Both the position numbers and the translations under genes were made by a program. A stretch of 64,000 bases of DNA from Haplomitrium mnioides (lineage: Eukaryota > Marchantiophyta > Haplomitriopsida > Calobryales), in NCBI GenBank assembly GCA_049999725.1, contig JBNGIS010020534.1, forward strand, positions 1 through 64,000, in the 5' to 3' direction. The notes beneath the pieces were generated by a model that was given only the letters and a program-made list of their open reading frames with translations, had not been told where the DNA came from and ran no database searches. Positions within the stretch are counted from its first letter, which is position 1; every line of letters begins with the position of its first letter. Below are positions 26,756 to 34,550 of the stretch, piece after piece.

Positions 26756-26758
26756 CTA

Positions 26759-27619
26759 TGCGGAAAGGAGGAATTGTATGATACTAGAATATTCTGTGAG
26801 CTTCTCCGCTCTGGCATGGAACAGGTCCTCATCTGGAAAAATGTCATCTACCTCATTTGCATTAACTGGCCTGTCCACCCTAGAGAAGAAATCTACATTG
26901 AGGTGCTTCTTCTCTGGTTTGACTTGCACCTCGAAATTGAACTCTTGGAGGAGGAGCATCCACCTCGCTGTCCTCCCTGTCAAGTCAGGTTTGTTAACCA
27001 TGTACTTAAGGCCGTTGTGATCTGTATGAAATATCACCTTGTAGTGGAGTAGATAGTGCCGGAATTTCTTCAGCGAGTATATGCTTCCTAGGGCCTCTCG
27101 GTCTGTCGCTGAGTAGTTCTTCTCTACGGAAGATAGCAATCTACTAGCAAAGTAAATTGGATGGTCCCGACCCTCCTCATCTAACTGGCTAAGTACTGCA
27201 CCTATACAAAACCCTGACACATCCATCATGATATGAAACTCTTTTCCCCAAGTAGGCGGTATGAGTATCGGTGCATTTGCGAGCCTCCTCTTTAGCTCAT
27301 TAAAACTGGACTGCCTTTCTGGTGTGGGCTCAAAGTCGCTGCCAACCCTGGTCATTCTTGTGAGAGGTAGCGCTACTAGTGCGAATTGGGCAATGAATCT
27401 CTTGTAATACCCTACACAACCCAGGAAACCCTGCACTGCTTTCAGATTAGTGGGGAAGGTTACTCTCATCCAATTACTCACCTTCTCTTGGTCCACCTCG
27501 ATTCCCTGATTGGATACTTGGTGACCTAAGAGTATGCCCTCCTTGACTCCAAAGAAGCATTTCCCAAGGTGCAACCTCAATCCTGTTTCCCGACAACATT
27601 GGAAGGTGAGCCTCACATC
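26759..27619 (-). pseudogene. pol: RT thumb and RNase H region of pol
   Basis: RNase H degrades the RNA strand of the RNA-DNA hybrid. The first part is RT connection sequence (KCFFGVKEGILLGHQVS, then QGFLGCVGYYKRFI). RNase H follows with Asp in MMDVSGFCIGAVLSQ, Glu in TDREALGSIYSLKKF, Asp in HTDHNGLKYM and Asp in LNVDFFSRV, so the four acidic positions are kept. The segment is bounded by in-frame TAG codons at 27620-27622 upstream and 26756-26758 downstream. It is in the same frame as the RT and integrase segments, so the breaks are point nonsense changes, not frameshifts. Confidence 0.9.
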
Positions 27620-28468
27620 CTACTCGCAATCACACGCTCTCCCATACACCACAAAGTCATCTATGAAAATCTCTAAAAACTTCCTCAAGTAATCATGAAA
27701 AATATTCATCATCATCCTTTGAAAGGTCCCTGGCGCGTTACACAACCCAAATGGCATTCTTCTGAAGGCAAACACCCCCCACTCCGTGGTGAATGTTGTT
27801 TTCAGTTGGTCCTCCTCTCTGATCCATATTTGATTGTACCCAGAATAACCGTCCATGAAACAGTAGACTTCATGCCCCGCCACTAAGTCCAACACCCCAT
27901 CAATGAATGGTAGAGGGTAATGGTCCTTCTTAGTTGCCTCATTCAGCTTCCTGAAGTCTTGGCACACCATGATCTTTGGTTTGCCGTCCATTCCAATTTT
28001 CTTGGGTACCACCACCATAGGGGACACCCATTCGTTGTTCAAGATTGGGTAAATGAAGCCAGCCTCAAACAACTTGTCTATCTCCTCTTTTACCATTAAC
28101 GAGAACTTGGGATTCATGCGATATTGGTGCTGCCTAACCGGTACAACCGTGGGTTCTAGGTCAATACGATGCTCGCCCAACTCCCTCGGGACTCCCTTCA
28201 GGTCTATGTGGCTCCAAGCAAAAACGTCGCTGAAGTTTGCTAGGGTCTGAATCAAGGCTTGCTCCGTAGCTACTGGTAGGCCAAACCCTACTTGGAATGC
28301 TCGTCCCTCGTGAACAATCACCTCTCAATGTTGCTCTATTCTTACAACCCCTATCTCATTCCTCATGTATGGATCCTCCACAGTTTTTAGAGTGGCCAAG
28401 CTCAACCCATTTTGCACCAAGGTCAGATTACGAATGGTTACTTTATTATCCTGACTGTTCCCTCCTTG
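27620..28468 (-). pseudogene. pol: Reverse transcriptase region of pol
   Basis: RT copies element RNA into cDNA. Visible motifs in order: SPMVVVPKK, VCQDFRKLNEATKKDHYPLP, the first catalytic Asp in CFMDGYSGYNQI, FRRMPFGLCNAPGTFQRMM, and the YxDD-type box as FIDDFVVYG. These match the Ty3/gypsy RT core. The frame is closed by TAG at 27620-27622 just after the DD box and is also broken upstream by TGA at 28325-28327, possibly a former CGA. The catalytic Asp residues are intact. Confidence 0.92.
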
Positions 28469-28471
28469 CTA

Positions 28472-29383
28472 GGGAAATTGGTACAGCTCTTTGGGGTATG
28501 ACTCCCCTTTTAGGTTGGGTTCAGTACTCCCACTAGTCACCCAATCCCCCATTGTCTCTTTTGCATCAGATTTGGCTCCCATGCTCCTTGCCAGCTCGAT
28601 CTGGTTGACCATCACCATCCTCCTTCCCAGCAAATCCTCCTCCGTGGCTTCGTCAACCACCTGAACCCAATAATGGTACTCTAAATCCTCCGCCTCTTCT
28701 GCCGACCATTCGCTTTCATACTCCGTTTCGGTTTGCGTCTCCCTTTGGTGTGGCATCGGTCCATAGTGCACTATCGTTTTCTCTAGACCAAAGACTAGTG
28801 TTGAGTTCCCCCAATTATGCATGACTCTGGCCATGTACAGCCAAGGTCTCCCAATTAGTATTGGGTAAGAGAATGCTCGCACTGATTGCATCACCAAATA
28901 ATTCAGTCGAAACTCCTTGCCACCAATGGTAGTAGGTCCTTGCAAGAGAGCGCCCAAAGGCTAGACTCGGGACCCGTCTGCCAATCTCATTATTCGAACG
29001 GTAGGTTGGAAGTCTTTGAACCCCAATCTGTGGGCAGTATTTTCGACCATGATATTGACGCCCGCTCCCCCATACATTGGTACCAGAGATAGTGTGCACC
29101 CAACGATCTGGATATCGATCTCTAGGGCACCATTGTCTTCACATACCCACCGTAGCTCTACTGAGGCCCCCACTTGAGGTAGCTTTTTCTGCCTTTTGGC
29201 TCCCATCAGCAACTTCCTCAGTTGTCTTTTGTACAACAAGCTATCTTTAATTAATTGCCCCACAGTGGTCGTGATAGGGAAGTCTCGGACATTAGCCTGA
29301 ATGCTGTAAGGGGTAGGTTTTGGTGCCCCGATCGTGGCTAATAGTAGCTCCATGAGTTCTTTTGGTTCTTCCCACCCTTGTTG
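28472..29383 (-). pseudogene. pol: Aspartic protease region of pol, catalytic Asp replaced
   Basis: Retroelement aspartic protease normally cuts the Gag-Pol polyprotein. Here LSLVPMYGGAGVNIM stands where a D-(T/S/G)-G active site is expected, with Tyr (TAT, plus positions 29072-29074) in place of Asp. One base change from a GAT codon explains it. The downstream flap and C-terminal part continues past a TAG at 28961-28963 and includes PILIGRPWLYM. An acidic linker (HQRETQTETEYESEWSAEEA) leads on to RT. The segment starts after TAG 29384-29386 and ends before TAG 28469-28471. The assignment rests on the motif and its position between gag and RT. Confidence 0.8.
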
Positions 29384-29386
29384 CTA

Positions 29387-29854
29387 CTCGACCTCCCTCA
29401 TGGTCTGAGTGGCCGTATCCTTTTCTTCGGCGACGTCTAGGGCCGCGAGCTGCCTCCTCACCTCCTTCTTCTGCTTGGGATAAAACCATTTGGGATGATC
29501 CCGCTGGTAATCAAAGTCACTCAATGATGGTGACCCTTGAACCTTCGCCTTCTCGGCCTTCCGCTTGTTCTTGTGCTTGTCATTCTTTTTGGACTTGGCT
29601 CCCAATCTAGTCATCACCCTGTAACAATCCTCTGGTGTGGGGGTCTCCCAACTGGGCAGTGCAGCTTCCTCCTCTTCAAGTTCCCACTTCATAGCCTCAG
29701 CCCATTTCAAAGCTATCAAATTGATTACTGCTGGCGGTGGCGGATTCCCACCTGCATTGGAAGCTACTTCTGGCCTCTTATTGAGGGGACAGTTCACAAC
29801 TACATGACCTTCCTTCTTACACTGAAAGCACAATGCCGCCGGTTGCCCATGGTT
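29387..29854 (-). pseudogene. gag: Gag/pol junction with third CCHC zinc knuckle
   Basis: The third knuckle CFQCKKEGHVVVNC (29789-29830) fits CX2CX4HX4C, the nucleic-acid-binding motif of Gag nucleocapsid. A lysine-rich linker follows (GAKSKKNDKHKNKRKAEKAK). The frame is the same as knuckle 2 and as pol, interrupted only by TAG at 29855-29857, and it ends at TAG 29384-29386 just before the protease part. Gag and pol therefore appear to have been one continuous frame from knuckle 2 onward. Confidence 0.8.
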
Positions 29855-29857
29855 CTA

Positions 29858-30122
29858 TTTCCTCGGCTCAAAGCAGTTAGGCAAGATGTGCTCGAGCTGA
29901 CCACAGTTCCAGCACACTATGATGGTTGTTCTTGGCGGCTTGGTTGCAGTCCAACCGCTTGATTGCCCAACCCCTATGTCTGGAGGTATCTTTAGGATGG
30001 TACGGGATCCACTGTTGATCTGGTATACAAGTTCCGATGCCTCCTCTTGAACATATTCAACTTCTTCACGTATGTATTTCGGAGGCTCCTCCCTCACAAT
30101 GAATGGTGTTGGCTTCAGTAGG
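29858..30122 (-). pseudogene. gag: Gag segment with second CCHC zinc knuckle
   Basis: Contains CWNCGQLEHILPNC (29873-29914), again CX2CX4HX4C. The part between knuckles 1 and 2 is acidic and proline-containing (EEVEYVQEEASELVYQ). Its frame differs from the knuckle 1 frame, so a 1-nt indel lies just after knuckle 1, near 30100-30123. The segment ends at TAG 29855-29857. Confidence 0.75.
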
Positions 30123-30620
30123 GCACTCTTGAGGAGAATGTCCGTGCTTGTTACACTTGATGCACCATACACCCACCCTCATGGTGGGTAGTGGTCGGCC
30201 CTCTGGTTTGATTCTAGTGAGGAGTATGTTCATGGCCTCCATCTTTGCGCTCAACTCCTCCAGTGAGTCTTTCCCCCCTTTCCTTTTGCTCGGCTCCAGT
30301 TCAGGTTCCCGGTCCAAACCTTTCCTTGATCTCCTTTTCTTGTTGTCCCTTTGGTAGTGGGATTGTCGGTCTTTCCTTTCCTTGGCCTCCCTCTTCTTCT
30401 TTTGCTCCTTCTTCTTCTTCTTTCTTCTTGACGACCTGTCCTCACTTGAACTGCTACTATTTGAGTCAACCTCACTCTCTGAGGTGGATGCGGAGCTCTT
30501 TTCTGACTCCTCATCACTATCTGAGCTTTCCGAAGAATCCTCCAACTTATACTTAGCTCTTGACCTGTTTCGAGAGCTGTTGATGGCAACTGTTGACGTG
30601 GGATTGGGCGGTAGTCACCG
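30123..30620 (-). pseudogene. gag: Gag segment: Ser/acidic and Lys/Arg tracts with first CCHC knuckle
   Basis: Starts with a serine and acid rich stretch (SSESSDSDEESEKSSASTSE), then a strongly basic tract (RRKKKKKEQKKKREAKERK), and ends with knuckle CIKCNKHGHSPQEC at 30123-30164. It lies in a different frame from the capsid segment above it. In this frame sequence can be read back across the capsid stop at 30553-30555, so an indel near 30600 separates the two. The acidic and basic low-complexity tracts resemble Gag linkers. Confidence 0.75.
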
Positions 30621-31095
30621 CGGCTTCCAGATCTTGTGGGTTAGTTTGCCTTACCCATGTCCCTATTTCTCGGGGCACGGTTGCCAAGAACCATGAGGTC
30701 AGCATCCCATCTATGACAGGTGGGTTCACCTTCCTTGCCACCTTCTTGAACCTTTGTAAGAATTTCGTCACCGATTCTTTCTTCTTTATTCGAAGTTGTT
30801 TCATCCGGATAAGAGCCTCTGTCTCCTCCCCAATCTTTCTGAATTCTACCATAAAGGCAACCTTGAAGGCTCCCCAGTCTCTCTTGATGCTCTCTGGTAG
30901 GTCTTTGTACCAAGGCTGGGCTTCACCTTTCAACACTGTGGGTAGGATCCTCATTTTCACATGGGCTTCACTATTTGCTGCTGCAGTGTTTTCCAAGTCG
31001 TCTAGCCATGCATCTGGGTCATCCTTCGGGCGTCCCTTGAAGGACTTGTATTTAAATCGGCCCCGAAGCCCTGATGGGGGCAATGGATTGGCCAT
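30553..31095 (-). pseudogene. gag: Gag capsid region
   Basis: Gag forms the virus-like particle that packages element RNA in the cytoplasm. The conserved retrotransposon Gag core is visible: WLDDLENTAAANSEAHVKM, then LKGEAQPWYKDLPE, then DWGAFKVAFMVEFRKIG, then a helix-rich LRIKKKESVTKFLQRFKKVA. I use the first ATG in frame at 31093-31095, before NPLPPSGLRGRFKYKSF. The frame is open back to about 31146 but begins there with GTG, and a TGA lies further upstream. It terminates at 30553-30555 because of a frameshift relative to the knuckle segment. Confidence 0.85.
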
Positions 31096-31280
31096 CCCTC
31101 CACTGGCCACTGCAACTTCCACCCAAACATCTCTTCTGTTCGCCACTCTTCCTCAACAAACTCACCCACAACAGCTTTGTATCACGAAATGTGCTTCTCA
31201 ATCTGACTGTGGGTCTCGGGTGCACAAGGTGATAACTTGGGTCTAGGTTGGTCTCAGGTTTCTCCAAACCTTGGCCCTCC

Positions 31281-31301
31281 TTTTAGCGCCAAAAAAATCT
31301 A
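31281..31301 (-). promoter_or_regulatory. Primer-binding-site region (weak match)
   Basis: Just inside the 5' LTR end, the minus strand reads TGGCGCTAAAAGGAGGG after a short T-rich spacer. Plant LTR elements often begin the tRNA-complementary site with TGG, and TGGCGC is common. I could not match it with certainty to a tRNA 3' end, and the spacer of about 10 nt is longer than usual. Confidence 0.4.
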
Positions 31302-31605
31302 TGTCACGCCCCTTCCTCCTTCTTTAACCCCCAATTGATGCTATTGCAAAGGAAAGGGGGGACAAAGAACAATCGAGCTCTTTAATGAGATGGCCCCAAC
31401 ACCTTTGTTAGTGAATTCAGGTCTTAACGATCCTAAACTTCTCACCTTGCATTTCCACACTACTCTCAACCCCACCAAGCACAAGACAGACATGTCTTCC
31501 TCTCTACCACATATAGAGCAATCCACAACTCAAATGATTTTGGGGTACATCCAACAATGTGCTTGATGCAAATCTAGTTGTAGATCTTTAATGTCCCCTC
31601 TTATG

Positions 31606-32005
31606 NNNNNNNNNNNNNNNNNNNNNNNNNNNNNNNNNNNNNNNNNNNNNNNNNNNNNNNNNNNNNNNNNNNNNNNNNNNNNNNNNNNNNNNNNNNNNNN
31701 NNNNNNNNNNNNNNNNNNNNNNNNNNNNNNNNNNNNNNNNNNNNNNNNNNNNNNNNNNNNNNNNNNNNNNNNNNNNNNNNNNNNNNNNNNNNNNNNNNNN
31801 NNNNNNNNNNNNNNNNNNNNNNNNNNNNNNNNNNNNNNNNNNNNNNNNNNNNNNNNNNNNNNNNNNNNNNNNNNNNNNNNNNNNNNNNNNNNNNNNNNNN
31901 NNNNNNNNNNNNNNNNNNNNNNNNNNNNNNNNNNNNNNNNNNNNNNNNNNNNNNNNNNNNNNNNNNNNNNNNNNNNNNNNNNNNNNNNNNNNNNNNNNNN
32001 NNNNN
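31606..32005. other. Assembly gap, 400 N
   Basis: Comparison with the left LTR suggests about 1.8 kb is missing here, so the 400-N length is not a true size. The 47 bp before it are identical to 21436-21482. A 29-bp C run begins 5 bp after it. Confidence 0.95.
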
Positions 32006-32010
32006 TTGTT

Positions 32011-32039
<29 letters not shown>
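32011..32039. repeat. Homopolymer of 29 C
   Basis: Uninterrupted C run at the gap edge (G run on the element's coding strand). The corresponding place in the left LTR (about 23287-23300) has only a short CTCC/C tract. It is either a real expansion or an assembly or read artefact, and is a plausible cause of the adjacent gap. Confidence 0.9.
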
Positions 32040-32041
<2 letters not shown>

Positions 32042-32762
32042 CGGATCATTGTTAAGTGGTCTCTCTACTTAGTGAGGTCAATCAGATCCCTGTTAATTGG
32101 AATCCCTACATCAGAAGACAAATCGGAACCCCCTTAAGTGGCTTCCCTTGTTCCTCCTCTGGCCGGACCGTCGATTTATCCCCCTTTCGTTATCTTGTTC
32201 CCCTTCTAGCTGAACCTTCGATATATCACTATTTTGACACCTTATGTCCCTCCTTTGGTCAGACCGTTGATTGATCGCCCTTTCGGCACCCTCATTCCTC
32301 CTCTAACGGATCATTGATAAGTGGCTATTTTGGCACCTTTTTCCCCTTTTTGGCTAGACCGTCGATAGGTCACTGTTTCGGTGCCTTGTTCTTTATGTGA
32401 AACATCATCTTATCTTCATTTCAGATTCCTCTTCTTCTCTACATCAGACTCTTCCTTCTCGATAATTACCTTGACATAGGAACTCTTAGAGGCTCCTTCT
32501 CTTCACTAAGACGTCGAGGAGTTCGATGTAAGAACGATAGACTCTGTAGATCCATTTCGAACTTTCTGAAGATGTCCGATTCAAACTTTCAAAATCACCT
32601 TCCTCTCATCCGAATCTTTGACATGTCACCTTTCCGGTGACTTCCTTCCATCATCCCATCAGATCCCTCTTAGGCGGCCTCTCCACTTTATAAGTTCAAA
32701 CGGAACCCTGTTAATCGGTCCGCTCCACATCGTAAGACGAATTGGAACCACCTTAAGTAGGC

Positions 32763-32862
32763 NNNNNNNNNNNNNNNNNNNNNNNNNNNNNNNNNNNNNN
32801 NNNNNNNNNNNNNNNNNNNNNNNNNNNNNNNNNNNNNNNNNNNNNNNNNNNNNNNNNNNNNN
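32763..32862. other. Assembly gap, 100 N, probably artefactual
   Basis: The 47 bp before it (32716-32762) are identical to the 47 bp after it (32863-32909). The left LTR has this segment once with no extra sequence. The two contigs probably overlap and no bases are missing. Confidence 0.9.
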
Positions 32863-33692
32863 CGGTCCGCTCCACATCGTAAGACGAATTGGAACCACCT
32901 TAAGTAGGCTCCCTACTTAGGAAGGCTGGTTTCCACCCCATTCTTCGGATCAGACACCACGTACATCGGACCTTGACTCTTCGCATATCACTTGTTCTTC
33001 AATCCAATCGTTCGTCGTTTCGCTCATTCTCCTTCTTCGCGCATTTGCTTTGCTCACTCTCATTTGATTCTTCCTTTTCTTCTTTCGATTTAGCAACAAA
33101 TTCTTCAATTAGTTTGATGCAGGTCTTTGTTGCTAGGTGATTCTCCACATTTCGTTTCTGCTCATAGAATTTTGCACTGGCTCTTGCGTAGGGAGTCATC
33201 TCACAACGTTACTTCTTCTTCATAAGAATTCTTCTCGGGCCTATCAACTGGCCAACTCGCCGCAAGTTCCTTCGACTTGGGTTCTTTGCAGCAATATTCC
33301 TTGTTTCAAAACACCTCCTTGCAAGTTGGGACGTTCTCCAAGAGATTCGCACAGGGCCTTTGCTTCGCAGGGACCTTCTGAACCATCATTTGCAGATCGC
33401 GGCCTTTGTTTCTTCAAATTTCCTCCTGCAACAGATTCTTCTCTCTCTTCCATTAGAGCAATCGCAGTAGCAAAGGGAAATTCTTTGCTTAGCAGGATAT
33501 CTTTTTCGCATAGATCAATCACCTTCCATTCGATTTTCCTTTCAATTCATTTCTCATTAGAACCGTTCATGAAGTAGTCGCCACGCAACAATCTCCATCG
33601 ATGAAATTCTTCTTTGCAGGGGCTTCAGATCACAATTAATCAACTCCTCCCACTCGATTGATTTTTCTTTGTAGCTCAATTGGTTGAACCTT

Positions 33693-33810
33693 CCATGTAG
33701 CTGATCAATTCTCCATGAAAAATTCTTCCAAAGCAAGTAGCAAGAACCCCCCCCCCCCTCCCTCCTTCAGAAGAGTTCATTGTCACTAGACGTACGTTGA
33801 TCTCCGCAAG
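33693..33810. repeat. 118-bp segment present only in the right LTR
   Basis: Between TTGGTTGAACCTTCC and CTCCGCAAGCT the right LTR has about 118 bp, including a C run at about 33749, that the left LTR lacks at about 24812. It is either a deletion in the left copy or an insertion in the right. Short CTTCC/CTCC similarity at the edges favours a deletion by slippage. Confidence 0.7.
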
Positions 33811-33854
33811 CTAGGGATTTAGTCCCATAAGTTTCCCACGCTGCTGTAGGAGTA

Positions 33855-33863
33855 GTATATAAT
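33855..33863 (-). promoter_or_regulatory. Candidate TATA box in the 5' LTR
   Basis: Minus strand ATTATATAC, 452 bp from the LTR start. It is the counterpart of 24864-24872. In the 5' LTR this would drive element transcription toward gag. Confidence 0.4.
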
Positions 33864-34315
33864 ATTCTCCCGTTTTCTTCCTTTCGAGAGGCAGCCTCCT
33901 AGAGGGGTGTAAGGCCACCGCATATCCACTTCCTACCCCTAGACTGACCTAGTTCAGGGCCTACCCTTCCCCAGGGCACGCTGTCCTTCGAGTTAGATAG
34001 TTAGGTAGATACAGGGTTAGTGGACTTGGCTTGGCCCCCGATAAATAGGTTAGTTTTATTACTTTTTATATTTTTATTTCTCTATCAGACCTCTGAAGTA
34101 AACTTGTTCTCATCCAACCTATCACCACATTCAAGTTGATTCCTTCCATGACTTGTTACCTCAATCCTCCCCTTCTCTCCAAGCATGTCTAGACCCTTTT
34201 TTATGTACTTTGGAAGCCCTTTTGACCCAAAACATCAAACATGCATGGCTTCTCACTTAATTTTTTTTAAATTTTTTGAAAATATTATATGAAGTACCTT
34301 CAAACCCGACTAACA

Positions 34316-34320
34316 AATTG
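34316..34320. repeat. Target-site duplication, right copy (AATTG)
   Basis: Directly follows the LTR end TAACA. The satellite resumes as AATTGTATGAAAGG, exactly where the left half stopped. Compare AATTA at 20007-20011. Confidence 0.78.
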
Positions 34321-34550
34321 TATGAAAGGTTTAGTAGTAGCTTGAATAAGCTTGCATGGTGTGATGACATCAACTCTACCCAAAGCATGTTTGATAAGGA
34401 ATTCTATAAAAAGTTTAGTAGGAAACTTGAAGAAGCTTGCATAGTGTGATAACATCAACTCACTACAAAGCATGTTTAAGGTGGAATTGTATGAAAGGTT
34501 TAGTACTACCTTGAAGATGCTTGCATAGTGTAGTGACATCAACTCAACAG

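Larger units (their letters stand above)
20012..34315 (-). mobile_element. Degenerate Ty3/gypsy LTR retrotransposon
   Basis: The insertion splits one satellite monomer; AATTA and AATTG flank it. Its outer right end is the LTR start TGTTAG (minus strand) and its left end reads GTGATA, probably GTGACA before decay. The minus-strand domain order gag, protease, RT, RNase H, integrase defines Ty3/gypsy; Ty1/copia has integrase before RT. The integrase ends in a GPF module and I see no chromodomain. The internal region is about 6 kb (25323-31301). A continuous gag-pol is prevented by two frameshifts in gag, seven TAG and one TGA stops in the pol frame, and a substituted protease Asp. Three N gaps lie within it. 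All plus-strand frames across this interval are shadows. Confidence 0.93.
31302..34315 (-). repeat. 5' LTR of the retrotransposon (two gaps)
   Basis: The outer end at 34315 gives minus-strand TGTTAG. The inner end at 31302 gives GCGTGACA, so the LTR has TG and CA termini. Homologous to 23270-25322, and 31559-31605 equals 21436-21482. Two N gaps (31606-32005 and 32763-32862) hide part of it; about 1.8 kb present in the left LTR is absent at the first gap. In a stretch of about 220 bp near 32880-33100 I count eight differences from the left LTR, seven of them transitions. It also carries about 118 bp (33693-33810) that the left copy lacks. Confidence 0.88.

Noticed and set aside
30593-31246. 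217-codon plus-strand frame opposite gag
   Set aside because: Shadow of the gag coding strand; no domain of its own.
31588-32055. Frames across the 400-N gap with proline or glycine runs
   Set aside because: They are made of N plus the 29-C homopolymer.
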